This document shows, in pieces, positions 16,923 to 26,631 of a stretch of 64,000 nt of DNA (positions are counted from its first letter, which is position 1; every line of letters begins with the position of its first letter). The notes under the pieces were generated by a model that was given only the letters and a program-made list of their open reading frames with translations, had not been told where the DNA came from and ran no database searches. The DNA comes from UBA3839 sp902776985 (GTDB taxonomy: Bacteria > Bacteroidota > Bacteroidia > Bacteroidales > Bacteroidaceae). The translations under genes were made by a program, and so were the position numbers. The DNA lies in assembly GCA_902776985.1 (NCBI GenBank), contig CACYSD010000001.1, positions 1 to 64,000 on the forward strand, in the 5' to 3' direction.

Positions 16923-19900
16923 TTAGAATCCGAGGTTAACACTTAATGTAAATGATCTTTGACGTGGAGTCTTAGAGTGGTCTATACATACACCCCATGT
17001 TCCGTAAGATACCTCAGGGTCAACACCTGTGTATTTTGTCAGACAGAAGAGGTTGTTTGCAGAGGCTGTAAATCTCAGGCTCTGGAAGCCAAGATCCTTG
17101 CAGACGTTGTTTGGCAGAGAATAACCAATCTGCATGTACTGCAGACGGAGGAAGTCACCCTTCTCAACGTATCTGTCACTTGCCAATGCATTGTAGGATG
17201 CACCGATGTTTGCGTTCATGGCACGTGGAATTTCGGTGATGTCACCGTTCTTGCGCCAGCGCCATGCAACAGCCTGTGACTGGTTGATATTTGTACGCAT
17301 TGATTCGTTCTGCAAACGAGCAAGGTTCGCAATCTTGTTGCCAAGACGATAGTTGAACGAAAGCTTAAGAGTCCACTGACCATAATTGAAGTTCAGACCG
17401 AAACCACCATTAACCTTAGGGTTGGAGTTACCAAGGTAAACGATATCAAGTTCGTTGATCTGACCATCATGGTTAACGTCATCATAAATCACGTCACCAC
17501 CCTTGAATTCATAGTTCTTACCACCATAGTTAAAATACATGTGAAGTGGATTACCCTTTGAGTCGTAAAGGATTTCACCGTTAGCATCACGTGCTACAGG
17601 AACTGTGGCGTTCTCTCCACGGGCTGCTGCTGCAGCGGCTGTGTTTTCCTTGTAAGTGTTGTATGAAGTCTCGGTATAGCCATTATGCTCGTAGTCATAA
17701 CGGTAAACACCCTTGTAGCGGAAACCATAGATAGAACCTACGGCGTTGCCGATCTGGATGCGCTTGAGGAAGTCTGCGTTGTTGTAAGAATACTCACCAT
17801 TCATGCTTGAGAGGACTGTAGGATCCATTTCCATGATTGTGTTGACATTCTGTGCAATGTTGAAGCTTGCTGTCATTGAGAACTTACCCTTCTTCAGGAA
17901 CTTGCCTGTGTTCATGTACAATTCCCAACCACGGTTGCGAAGACTACCTACATTCTTCCATGCCAAAGAACCGAATCCAGTTGAGCCTGGAATACCTACA
18001 TTTGCCATAAGAAGATCCTTGGTCTCTTTGTCGTAGTAGTTGAAGTCGAACTGCAACAGGTCATCGAAGAGGTTAAGGTTTGCACCTAAGTTCCAAGAAG
18101 TAGTAGTTTCCCACTTGATATCAGTCAGACGAAGGTTGTCTGGTGAAATAGCGGCATTTGTATTTCCTTGTGAGCCATACACTCCGTAGCTGCTGTATTG
18201 GTTATACATAAGATATTCGCTACCAGGCTGACGACCTACACGTCCCCAAGATGGACGGAAGGAAAGCATAGACACGATGTTGTCAATGTTGAGCTTTCTG
18301 AAGAATGGTTCCTCATTGATATTCCAACGTGCAGAAAGACCAGGGAAAGTTCCCCATTTACGACCTGCACCGAATTTTGTAGAACCGTCTCGGCGAACTG
18401 TAGCGTCGAATGAGTAGCGTCCGTCGAAGAATGCGATGTGGGCACTTGCCAGCATTGAAGCGCTGCGCCATTGGCTTGTTCCTGATGTAGATGAACGCAG
18501 ATATGCATCTGCTGCAGCTGAACTCAATCCTGTTGGCAGACCAGACTGTGCTTCGTACTGGCTTGTACCGTTACCGGAAGTGAATTCAAACTGTCCCATC
18601 ATACTCATTGTAATGTTCTCATTGTTGAAGTGAGGAATAAAAATGAGTTTCTCGCGGTTAGTGAAAGCCAAAGACTTGTATTCGCTGTTAGTAGTGAGAT
18701 TCACGTTTGTTGACCAAGCATCAGTAGTCAATGCAGAAGGATAATAGGTATTTACTGATTCATTGTAAATATCCATGTAAACTTCAGAATTCAAGTTCAG
18801 CTGAGTTCCGTCGCTGTCCTTGGAGAGAAGCTTGTACTGCAAGTTGAACTGAGGGTTGATACGATAGGTTGACTGGTTATTGAAAGCGAGATGTGCAATT
18901 GCCACTGGGTTGCCGATATTCTTCATGTCCGACAGATAGTAAGAAGAATAGTAGTTGTTTCCTCCTGCGTACTGTGTTGGATTGGTTGGCAGCATCTTAT
19001 AGAAGTCACCAGTAAGGTTACCATTCTGATCGTACTCGTAAATCGACATATTCGGCATAGCGTTGTATGCTTTCCCGAGAATAGAAGTAGTTGAGCCTCC
19101 ATCCCAGTTACGATGGTTGTCGGTGTAAGTAAGCGCAAAGTTTGTAGAGAAGCGGATGCGGTCGCTCACATCGTAGTCAAGTACAAGACGTGTAGAGAAA
19201 CGGTCAAGTTTCTGCTTGATAATAGTACCGGTCTGATGGTCATAACCTCCGGAAATACGGAAGCGGGCTTTCTCACCACCGCCATTGAGAGTGAGGTAGT
19301 AGTTGTGAGTCTGACCGAACTGATTTACTGCGTCAACCCAGTCGGTGTTGCGGTTGAAGTTGTAGTACTGTACCGGATAAGACTGGTCGTAGTTCAATTC
19401 CACCATATCTGAAGTTGCTGTATTCTGCTTAGGATTGAAATATGCCTCCTTAAGCATCATAGTGTAACCGTCACCGTTCAGCATGTTCAACCCTTCTGGG
19501 GACCAAGCACCGGTGAAGCGATAAGAGAAATTGATTTTTGTCTTACCAATCACACCACGGCGTGTGGTGATTTCGATAACACCATTAGCACCACGAGAAC
19601 CCCAGATAGCTGTAGCAGCGGCATCCTTCAATACGCGGATGTCCTTGATGTCTTCAGGGTTCACAGAAAGAAGGGTTGCAAACTGCTCTTCATTGTCGAG
19701 GTCTTCGAAGTTAACCTGAGACACATCGTCAGGAAGGTCGAAAATGTTGCCATCGACTACGATAAGAGGTTCTGCAGAACCGTTGATTGTGCTGACACCA
19801 CGCATACGCATTGAAGTACCTGCACCAAGGTTACCAGAGTTCTGGATAATGTCGAGACCGGCAATCTTACCTTGCAGTGCTTCGTCTGCAGAAGCGAACG

Positions 19901-20327
19901 ACAGACCTTGCACATCATCCATGTTCATGGTCTGAGCCGCAACAGAGATTTCCTTCAGAGGAATCTGCATACCATTGCTGCTCACTTTCGGCTGAGCCTT
20001 CACCACAACTTCAGTAAGCTGAGTGTTGCTGACCATCTTGACATTGAACTTAGTCTGTGTACCGATTGTCAGGACTGCTGGCTTGTAACCGATGAAAGAG
20101 ATGACAAGTTTGTCCTTTGGATTCTTAATCACCAAAGTGAAGTTACCATTGATGTCGGTTGTGGTTGCAGCCACGATACGGTTGTTCGCATCGCGCTCAA
20201 TCACATTCGCCATCATTATAGGCTCATATTCATCATACACATGTCCAGTGACACGATGCTGAGCCTGTGCTGAACCTACACAGAAGAACAGCACGAGCGA
20301 TGTAATAATGATTTTAATCTTGTTCAT
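16923..20327 (-). CDS. SusC/RagA-family TonB-linked outer-membrane transporter
   Basis: 1134-aa outer-membrane importer with signal peptide MNKIKIIITSLVLFFCVGSAQAQ. The carboxypeptidase-regulatory-like domain (about 25-105) reads VTGHVYDEYEPIMMANV, GNFTLVI and ISFIGYKPAVL. A TonB-box-like TEVVVKAQ follows. The plug has GTSMRMRGVSTINGSAEPLIVVDG and ATAIWGSRGANGVIEITTRRG. The barrel ends in LSVNLGF. All SusC hallmarks are intact. It is second in the operon, 23 bp after the stop of the large FAS1 gene, and is followed at once by its SusD. Confidence 0.95.
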   Translation of the reverse strand: MNKIKIIITSLVLFFCVGSAQAQHRVTGHVYDEYEPIMMANVIERDANNRIVAATTTDINGNFTLVIKNPKDKLVISFIGYKPAVLTIGTQTKFNVKMVSNTQLTEVVVKAQPKVSSNGMQIPLKEISVAAQTMNMDDVQGLSFASADEALQGKIAGLDIIQNSGNLGAGTSMRMRGVSTINGSAEPLIVVDGNIFDLPDDVSQVNFEDLDNEEQFATLLSVNPEDIKDIRVLKDAAATAIWGSRGANGVIEITTRRGVIGKTKINFSYRFTGAWSPEGLNMLNGDGYTMMLKEAYFNPKQNTATSDMVELNYDQSYPVQYYNFNRNTDWVDAVNQFGQTHNYYLTLNGGGEKARFRISGGYDHQTGTIIKQKLDRFSTRLVLDYDVSDRIRFSTNFALTYTDNHRNWDGGSTTSILGKAYNAMPNMSIYEYDQNGNLTGDFYKMLPTNPTQYAGGNNYYSSYYLSDMKNIGNPVAIAHLAFNNQSTYRINPQFNLQYKLLSKDSDGTQLNLNSEVYMDIYNESVNTYYPSALTTDAWSTNVNLTTNSEYKSLAFTNREKLIFIPHFNNENITMSMMGQFEFTSGNGTSQYEAQSGLPTGLSSAAADAYLRSSTSGTSQWRSASMLASAHIAFFDGRYSFDATVRRDGSTKFGAGRKWGTFPGLSARWNINEEPFFRKLNIDNIVSMLSFRPSWGRVGRQPGSEYLMYNQYSSYGVYGSQGNTNAAISPDNLRLTDIKWETTTSWNLGANLNLFDDLLQFDFNYYDKETKDLLMANVGIPGSTGFGSLAWKNVGSLRNRGWELYMNTGKFLKKGKFSMTASFNIAQNVNTIMEMDPTVLSSMNGEYSYNNADFLKRIQIGNAVGSIYGFRYKGVYRYDYEHNGYTETSYNTYKENTAAAAAARGENATVPVARDANGEILYDSKGNPLHMYFNYGGKNYEFKGGDVIYDDVNHDGQINELDIVYLGNSNPKVNGGFGLNFNYGQWTLKLSFNYRLGNKIANLARLQNESMRTNINQSQAVAWRWRKNGDITEIPRAMNANIGASYNALASDRYVEKGDFLRLQYMQIGYSLPNNVCKDLGFQSLRFTASANNLFCLTKYTGVDPEVSYGTWGVCIDHSKTPRQRSFTLSVNLGF

Positions 20328-20350
20328 ATTGTTGTTTCTATGTAAGTTGG

Positions 20351-23317
20351 TTATTTAACAAGTTTGTAATTACGCAAATAAGCTCTTGCTTTTGCTAAAG
20401 TAGCCCAGTCAGAGTCATATCTGCCACCATCAAGAGCCTTATAGTCGAGCACACCGTCTATACCGTGTACAACAACAGCCGAGCTTGACTTGAGTGTGTT
20501 CTGGATGGCATTGGCAACACCTGCGGTAATATAGTCACGCGCAATAATATTCTTATGTGTAGTGACGTTGCGCTTGTGACCTATTGCGTCAGTAACTGAA
20601 AGAGTTCCATTGCCAGTGCTGCTTACAGTTACCTTGCTGTAAATGCCAGTTGCACTGTTGATAGTAGCGGTTTCAAAAGCTGAAGCATGGATAGGAGAAA
20701 CATCAGCAAAGACGCTATTGTCCTGGAAGTGGTTCTTCACGAAATTGACAATCGCTGTTGCCATGGCCTTAACCTTAAGGTTGCGAGCTTCTTCCTCTTC
20801 AGGTGTCAGCTCTGTTCTCTCATCAGCTTCAATATCAAGCTGAAGGATGTCACGGAGATCCTGCCATGTAGGCAAGCCATGTTTCTTAGCCTCTTCTACA
20901 GCCTCGTTTGTCGGAATATAGACTGTGTAACGGTAATTGTTGAAGAAACGGACATTGGTAGCCGAATTCACCATATTACCAGTTGTCTTATCGTAGCAAG
21001 GCAGACCGTGATTATTTGTAAAGATATTGTACTTAGCCTGTTCGGTTGTAGAGGTAATGCCGATTTCAGTAAGAACTTCCACGTCTGTCTGGCAGAGTTC
21101 AAAGAACTTCTCAAAATCATCATTGTTATACATAACTGAATAAACAGACTCGATAGTTGGAATCATTGGCTTGTCAATCATGTATGCAAAACCGTTACCA
21201 TAACCGTTGGTCTGAGCAGACTTATCGTCGAATCCGATAACGTTTACATCTTCATTATTGGCTAATTGCCAACCACCGCGAACAGTCATTCCGGCTTTAC
21301 GCTTCTCTGCATTGTTAACATAAACAACCGAGCCGTTCTTGGAAACGAAATAATGTTGAGCACACTCAACACCAGTCTTTGTCTCATCAATACCGGTGAT
21401 AGTGCTGTCCTCGTGGATGATGGTATGAGTTTCCAACATATCCTTCAAGCGGTTGCCATAAGTAGTTGAGCTAATGTTCTCAGTTGATACAACTTCCTCA
21501 TCCATTTCACCAATTCCTGTAGTGATATCATAGCGATACTTATGTGATGAAACAACTACAGGAGTTGAAGCTCCATCCTTCCACTGATATTTGTATGCAC
21601 GTCCGACAAGCACTGTACCTGCAGCAGATGATTCAACAGAAGGCTGATAGAATGACAGTGGGTCAACATACACGAAATTATCATCGCTTGGAACAAAGAA
21701 TGAGAAACGAGAACTCATTGCCAAAAGATATGCATAGTAGTTGGTTGGCACTCCACCCAGTGATGCACTCTGAATAGCCCAGTTGAAAATTCTCTTGTCT
21801 GTTTCAACGTAAGCTGGTGCAGATACAGCTGCGTATTCAGCAGGAGTTGTCACCTCGTCCATCAGATAAATAACACCGTTGTTTGCCATCAGCACTTCAA
21901 GGATATTATTTCTGTGGTAGTCATTCGCCTCGTCAAACATTGCATCCTGTGCAGAGTTCTTGACTGTCTCGAACTTACTTGGAACAGAGTTGTTGAAGGA
22001 ATTCTTCATCAAGTTGTTAAGCAAGGCACGGATTGTCGAACGAGGAATCTGGTCTAAAGCCTGATAAACCAAATCCATGTCAGTAGTTGATTCATTGATT
22101 TGGTCAACCAAGTCAGGAGCGTAAGCCTTAACGAGGAAACGTCCACCACCCTCTGAACTGAAGAAATACTCCATGAGTTTCTTGTCAGTTGGACAGAAGA
22201 TAACACCCATGTCCTGTTCTTTCTCTGTGCGGCTGTCACTCATATAAGTATTCCATCCTGGGTCGAAAGGAAGAGGCTTGTTGTTGCTTGTGTTGAATAC
22301 AGCGTTTCCTGTAGGATTATTTACAGGATCAGTGCCTGCATCCGAGAGAAGGGCGTTGTTACCCTGTGAACGCTCTGAGAAATAACGCTTCTGGAACACA
22401 GAGTCAACAGAGTTACCGTAAATCAGACGGTAGCGAGCTGTGAGCACTGCATTGTAGAACGGAGCAGAGAAACGGTCAATCATGTGACTGAAAATCTTAG
22501 TCTGTTCATGAGTACGCAACACTTCTGCCATGTTCTGTGGGTTGACAAGCACCTTATCAAGACGGTTCACATAACCGTTCTGGCAAGTGATGTCCTGCTC
22601 CAGAATCTTATTATCGTAAATAAAGGCATCGTTTGTACCACGCTGCTGTCCTGTGATAATCTCGAAGTCTCTGTCTGTGATGTTCTTGTTAGCCAATTGA
22701 GCTGCAAGAAAGTGAGTCATCATTGGTGCAGTTGCGTCGAGAGCCAGATAAATACCCTTGTCGTTGTTGCGGAAACGTACCCAATAGTCCTTGTCTGTAG
22801 TACTATAGCTGATAGGCAAGTCCTCTGCAAACAAGTGAGCAATTGAGTCTGTTACATCGGCAGCTGTTTCGCGACGCAGACACAGGCCTTTCTGAGGCAA
22901 ATCATTGTCACCACTTCCTGCTGGTGTGCTTGACATCATCTCAAGAAGATAGGCATTGTTAATCATGGCACTGTTGAGCAGAAGACGTTTTTGGCTTCTT
23001 GACAGTTGATCATAGCTGCTCACGCCCCAATTGTTAGACTTGAAGAAAGTATTAAAGGCATCGTCATCTGCCACGAACAAGGTTTTTGAACCTGTTCGAG
23101 ATAATACTTCATCATACTCCAAATCGTCAATAAGTTTGACGAAGGTAGTGTAATTTTTCTTGCTCTGCAGATACTCATAGATACTCTTACCAAGCCAAGA
23201 AGGATCACCATCGTCGAGCGTATAGTCATCCTTGCAAGAGCTGAGTCCTCCACATAGCAATACCACACAACAGGCTTTCATCCAAAAGCGTTGATGGTTG
23301 CTTAAGCGTTTGTACAT
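20351..23317 (-). CDS. Large four-module fasciclin (FAS1) surface lipoprotein, 988 aa
   Basis: First gene of the FAS1/SusCD operon. The signal ends at lipobox LSSC (C28), followed by KDDYTLDDGD, a basic-plus-acidic stretch typical of surface-exported Bacteroidetes lipoproteins. Four successive FAS1-like modules can be placed by their end motifs: about 40-260 (NGYVNRLDKVLVNP), 265-492 (NNGVIYLMDEVTTP), 500-720 (GNGFAYMIDKPMIP) and 725-988 (diverged). The conserved FAS1 entry motif is seen as TLFVADDDAFNTFF, FSFFVPSDDNFVY and YTVYIPTNEAVEEA. Four tandem modules suggest a long surface adhesin or ligand platform feeding the SusCD transporters. No enzyme motif was recognised. A second ATG (M13, 23281) also fits; 23317 is used. 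Confidence 0.87.
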   Translation of the reverse strand: MYKRLSNHQRFWMKACCVVLLCGGLSSCKDDYTLDDGDPSWLGKSIYEYLQSKKNYTTFVKLIDDLEYDEVLSRTGSKTLFVADDDAFNTFFKSNNWGVSSYDQLSRSQKRLLLNSAMINNAYLLEMMSSTPAGSGDNDLPQKGLCLRRETAADVTDSIAHLFAEDLPISYSTTDKDYWVRFRNNDKGIYLALDATAPMMTHFLAAQLANKNITDRDFEIITGQQRGTNDAFIYDNKILEQDITCQNGYVNRLDKVLVNPQNMAEVLRTHEQTKIFSHMIDRFSAPFYNAVLTARYRLIYGNSVDSVFQKRYFSERSQGNNALLSDAGTDPVNNPTGNAVFNTSNNKPLPFDPGWNTYMSDSRTEKEQDMGVIFCPTDKKLMEYFFSSEGGGRFLVKAYAPDLVDQINESTTDMDLVYQALDQIPRSTIRALLNNLMKNSFNNSVPSKFETVKNSAQDAMFDEANDYHRNNILEVLMANNGVIYLMDEVTTPAEYAAVSAPAYVETDKRIFNWAIQSASLGGVPTNYYAYLLAMSSRFSFFVPSDDNFVYVDPLSFYQPSVESSAAGTVLVGRAYKYQWKDGASTPVVVSSHKYRYDITTGIGEMDEEVVSTENISSTTYGNRLKDMLETHTIIHEDSTITGIDETKTGVECAQHYFVSKNGSVVYVNNAEKRKAGMTVRGGWQLANNEDVNVIGFDDKSAQTNGYGNGFAYMIDKPMIPTIESVYSVMYNNDDFEKFFELCQTDVEVLTEIGITSTTEQAKYNIFTNNHGLPCYDKTTGNMVNSATNVRFFNNYRYTVYIPTNEAVEEAKKHGLPTWQDLRDILQLDIEADERTELTPEEEEARNLKVKAMATAIVNFVKNHFQDNSVFADVSPIHASAFETATINSATGIYSKVTVSSTGNGTLSVTDAIGHKRNVTTHKNIIARDYITAGVANAIQNTLKSSSAVVVHGIDGVLDYKALDGGRYDSDWATLAKARAYLRNYKLVK

Positions 23318-23414
23318 GTGATTTTGAATATTTAGTTAGATAAATAATTATTTGTCTGCATAGTGATGCACCGTTTGCATTAAAGCATATTTGAGGTTAG
23401 TGCACAACACAAGC

Positions 23415-23437
23415 GGTAAAAATTTACATATTTTACC
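23415..23437. promoter_or_regulatory. 7-bp inverted repeat near the operon transcription start
   Basis: GGTAAAA (23415-23421) and TTTTACC (23431-23437) flank a 9-base spacer, directly downstream (minus strand) of the predicted -7 element at 23449-23456. It could be an operator or a 5' hairpin. No regulator gene is seen nearby. Confidence 0.35.
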
Positions 23438-23448
23438 ACTTCAACTGA

Positions 23449-23456
23449 CAAAAATA
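23449..23456 (-). promoter_or_regulatory. Predicted -7 element for the FAS1/SusCD operon
   Basis: Minus-strand TATTTTTG fits the Bacteroidetes TAnnTTTG -7 consensus. An imperfect -33 (ATTG) lies about 18 bases upstream. The leader to the first ATG would be about 120 bases. The 294-bp gap 23318-23611 holds this promoter and the GH128 terminator-like hairpin; no gene is seen in it. Confidence 0.55.
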
Positions 23457-23552
23457 GATATTTTTTAACAACCACAATTCATGTTGAATGCTTTTTAATA
23501 CAACATTTAACATTTTTTTGAACAAAATGGGGTCAATTGCAATAACTACAAA

Positions 23553-23581
23553 GCTGGAAGCACATTATTTGCACTTCCAGC
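23553..23581 (-). terminator. Stem-loop after the GH128 gene
   Basis: gctggaag (23553-23560) pairs with cttccagc (23574-23581) around a 13-base loop, with partial outward extension (aa/tt). It sits 31 bp past the GH128 stop and before the promoter of the next operon, so it probably separates the two transcription units. Confidence 0.55.
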
Positions 23582-23611
23582 CTTGTAAATGGAATGTTAT
23601 GATTGTCGCCC

Positions 23612-26560
23612 TTATCTAATCAAGACTTTTGCTATGCGTCCACCTGCACGAACAACATAGACACCTGGTGCCTGGGTAGCATTTGCAGCGCAACGGGTTC
23701 CATTCGTAGTGTAGAGTTCGAAATCCTTATAACCATTTACAAACACCACACGATTATGGACATTAACCTCTATCGGATCTTGAGTACGGAACACCTTTGG
23801 AGTCTCTATAGCTGTAGGGGTAAATGAGAGTTTCTTGTGAAGAACAATCCATCCCAATCTGTCCGCTGTAGAACTTGGAGCATCAACAACAGTACTGCTC
23901 TGAACACTGCAGTCAACGATTCTGCGGAATCGTGTTCCATAAACCACAGAGTGGGAACTACCATCTGCACCTTCGATAGACTGAGTATAAACAAGTCCCC
24001 TGCGCAATGACGTCATCACAGGGATATTGTTGTCATTAACAGGAGTGTGGTTGGTTTGGAGTTCAGCAAATACCATCGGATCTTCACTATAAATTGTGTC
24101 AAGTTTTCCCTCTTCAGTCTTTGAAGGGATAGTAAATTCTTCCTTGCGTGCACGGCTATAAATATCTGTTGAACCGATATTTGCACCCATATAGTAGCCC
24201 TTCTCCTCATCGATACATTCATAACCAGGAGTTACAGCCATGTAAGCGAGTGTGTTGCCAACCACTATATTCTTTCCATGCTTCTCTTCGTATGCAACCA
24301 TACACTTGAATCCGGTATTAGTAACATCCCAGATTTTGTGCATTGTTGCAAGATCCTTGTTACGTGCTACATTTATCGTTGCAATAACCACCGGTGTTAC
24401 GCCTTCCGGGAATGGCTGAGTGAAAGTAACCTCAACTGGAGAATTCTTCACACCTGTAACTCTTCCTACTTCAACATCCATGTCACCGAATTTATAGTTA
24501 CCAGGAAGCATTGCGATAAATGGCACCTCTTCAGCTTTTGAATAGGTGGAAGTTCCACTTGGCTGTGCACTCAAAGGAATACCAACATACTTCAGCTGAC
24601 GATTGCTCACACTTCCAGAAGTCATTAATGGTTCAACTGTGGTATATGAGTTATTGTCTGTTGTAGGTCCGAACAAAGCTACTGGTCTATCCGCAAATTC
24701 AGTATTGAAGTCAATGGTTACCTCGGTTGTCGGATCCACAAGGTCGATAGAACCGAACTGAATAATAGAGTTTCCGTTGGCACCACCGACAGCTACCTGA
24801 ACTTCGCTTGAAGTACGAGTTTTCTTGTCGCTGTCGAAGTTGCGTACTCTATATGTAACAAGTCCTGAAATGCCTGTTGCCAAAGTATCATTGAAAGCAT
24901 TCTTAGCTGCTGTTGGCATTCCGCGCTTAGCTAAAACTGTCCAGGTGCGCTCACCGTCGAGCTTGCGTTCTATATATGTAGAATCTGTCTGCTTACCATT
25001 GTTATTCACCCATTGCACTGCTACACGGCGACTAGCGTTGAAGTACTCTGCCGTCAAATCAGTAGGAGACTTATAGTTCCATGGCATGAAGTACTCATTG
25101 GCATCGTCGTATGCAAATGTAGAATTGTATGCTGCATAGAGTTTACCACCTGCAGAAAGGGCATTGTTGGTCCACACCTCGCGCTTGGTTTCTACTGCGT
25201 TATACACAGCAAGACGCTCAAGCCAATGGTTTTCGCTCTTATCAGCTCGGGCAAGCACGTCTGTAAGCCAAACACCATTCATCTCGGAGTTCTTTGTGTT
25301 ATCACTACCCCAGCTATACCAACCTTTGCTGTCTGTTGAGAATCCGCTCTCTGTAGTCCAGTTAGCGCCATTGTTCCACTCAGTTGCCCAAACAGGGAGG
25401 CCTGTTACGTTGTAAAGAGACCACAGACGGTCAATACATCCCTGTGGTGTAGTTCCACCAATATAGTAGTGGGTTGCCACGAAGTCAACACGGATATTGT
25501 TGTTACGGCACCAGTTCACATATTCGCTTACCCATCCTGTATTAGGGTTACAGCAGGCAAAAGTACCGACACGCTTTCCGCTGTAGAGGAATTCTGCAGC
25601 ATGATCGGCAAGAGTGGATGTAGCACACTTCTCACGAGGATTGGCAGGGATTTCTGTTACGTAGGTATATACCTCACCTGCTCCGCTGGTGTTGTCCGGT
25701 TCGTTCTGACCGAGCACATGGGTGCAAGTTCCGTCGCTGGCATTAATGGTTGACCATGATTCCCATGCTCCCTTCCAACCTTGACCATTGGAGGTTCCTG
25801 CCTCATGGTGACGCTGTGGTACATATTCATAGTCAATGTTCGAAGAGGTTCCTGCCCCCCAGTTGTAATGCCAAGTTGCATTCAGGTTTGTAGGACCTAC
25901 GTCGCAAGAGCCTTTCTTGCCTGGCCATTGCCAGCGGAAAATGCGGAAGAAACCAACCTTACCTGCTAGTTCGGTACGCAGCTGTACTGTAATATCATTA
26001 TGATTGGCAATGTAGCAGTGGCTGTAACCTGTACCGTCGGACATGTTAGCAACTGTGAGCATGTAACCGCGCTTGAGTGTGAACGAACGCATGGTATTTA
26101 CCCAAGGACCAGTTGTGCGACGTGAGTCACCATTATACTGATATGACTCTCCTGTGCAATTGTCACCAGTATAGACTGTCAGAGGATAGAAATCAGTCTT
26201 GTCTGCATTCTTGGTATCACTGTGAGGCATAACGATTGCTCCTTGCAAATAGATGCTAACACGGCAGTTCACGTTATTCTCAAGAGCAAGTCCGTTTACA
26301 GTCACTTTCTTCAGATAATTAGTCACAACCAACGATGGTTTGATGTTCTGGAAAATGACTGTAGCATCCGGATTCTGGATATCAATACTTCCCGCTGTTG
26401 CAAAAGGGGATGTTCCGGTAATCACATAGTCAACAGCACTAGTCAAATTGACTTGCTGAGTAACCTGCTCCACTTTTTGTACAGTATTCTGAGCCATACC
26501 CGGAATTGCACTACTTATAAATAATAATAGAGCAAAAAAGCATTGTAGAATTCTTCTCAT
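23612..26560 (-). CDS. GH128-like secreted endo-glycosidase with type IX-like tail
   Basis: Predicted secreted glycoside hydrolase with the Asl1-like/GH128 catalytic core; GH128 enzymes are known to cut beta-1,3-glucans. The frame is open from a TTG at 26611, but ATG 26560 gives the signal peptide MRRILQCFFALLLF...GMAQ (982 aa). An N-terminal beta-rich domain (about 30-190) precedes the core. In the core, HVLGQNEPDN holds the presumed acid/base Glu (about E287) and LPVWATEWNN the presumed nucleophile (about E394), with ATHYY between. A fibronectin-like stretch (about 510-590) and further beta-rich modules follow. The C-terminus GVYVVRAGGRIAKVLIR resembles a type IX secretion sorting tail. It is upstream of, and colinear with, the FAS1/SusCD operon, which suggests that a beta-glucan is the operon's substrate (inference). 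Confidence 0.82.
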   Translation of the reverse strand: MRRILQCFFALLLFISSAIPGMAQNTVQKVEQVTQQVNLTSAVDYVITGTSPFATAGSIDIQNPDATVIFQNIKPSLVVTNYLKKVTVNGLALENNVNCRVSIYLQGAIVMPHSDTKNADKTDFYPLTVYTGDNCTGESYQYNGDSRRTTGPWVNTMRSFTLKRGYMLTVANMSDGTGYSHCYIANHNDITVQLRTELAGKVGFFRIFRWQWPGKKGSCDVGPTNLNATWHYNWGAGTSSNIDYEYVPQRHHEAGTSNGQGWKGAWESWSTINASDGTCTHVLGQNEPDNTSGAGEVYTYVTEIPANPREKCATSTLADHAAEFLYSGKRVGTFACCNPNTGWVSEYVNWCRNNNIRVDFVATHYYIGGTTPQGCIDRLWSLYNVTGLPVWATEWNNGANWTTESGFSTDSKGWYSWGSDNTKNSEMNGVWLTDVLARADKSENHWLERLAVYNAVETKREVWTNNALSAGGKLYAAYNSTFAYDDANEYFMPWNYKSPTDLTAEYFNASRRVAVQWVNNNGKQTDSTYIERKLDGERTWTVLAKRGMPTAAKNAFNDTLATGISGLVTYRVRNFDSDKKTRTSSEVQVAVGGANGNSIIQFGSIDLVDPTTEVTIDFNTEFADRPVALFGPTTDNNSYTTVEPLMTSGSVSNRQLKYVGIPLSAQPSGTSTYSKAEEVPFIAMLPGNYKFGDMDVEVGRVTGVKNSPVEVTFTQPFPEGVTPVVIATINVARNKDLATMHKIWDVTNTGFKCMVAYEEKHGKNIVVGNTLAYMAVTPGYECIDEEKGYYMGANIGSTDIYSRARKEEFTIPSKTEEGKLDTIYSEDPMVFAELQTNHTPVNDNNIPVMTSLRRGLVYTQSIEGADGSSHSVVYGTRFRRIVDCSVQSSTVVDAPSSTADRLGWIVLHKKLSFTPTAIETPKVFRTQDPIEVNVHNRVVFVNGYKDFELYTTNGTRCAANATQAPGVYVVRAGGRIAKVLIR

Positions 26561-26614
26561 AATTAGGCAGTTAGTGTTATTAGAATGATAGTTTATTATT
26601 TCTGAAAACAATTG

Positions 26615-26631
26615 GCATTATCCCATAATGC
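26615..26631. promoter_or_regulatory. 17-bp palindrome upstream of the GH128 gene
   Basis: Perfect 7-bp arms gcattat/ataatgc around ccc, 55-71 bp upstream of the GH128 start codon and close to its predicted transcription start. Operator role inferred from position only. Confidence 0.4.
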
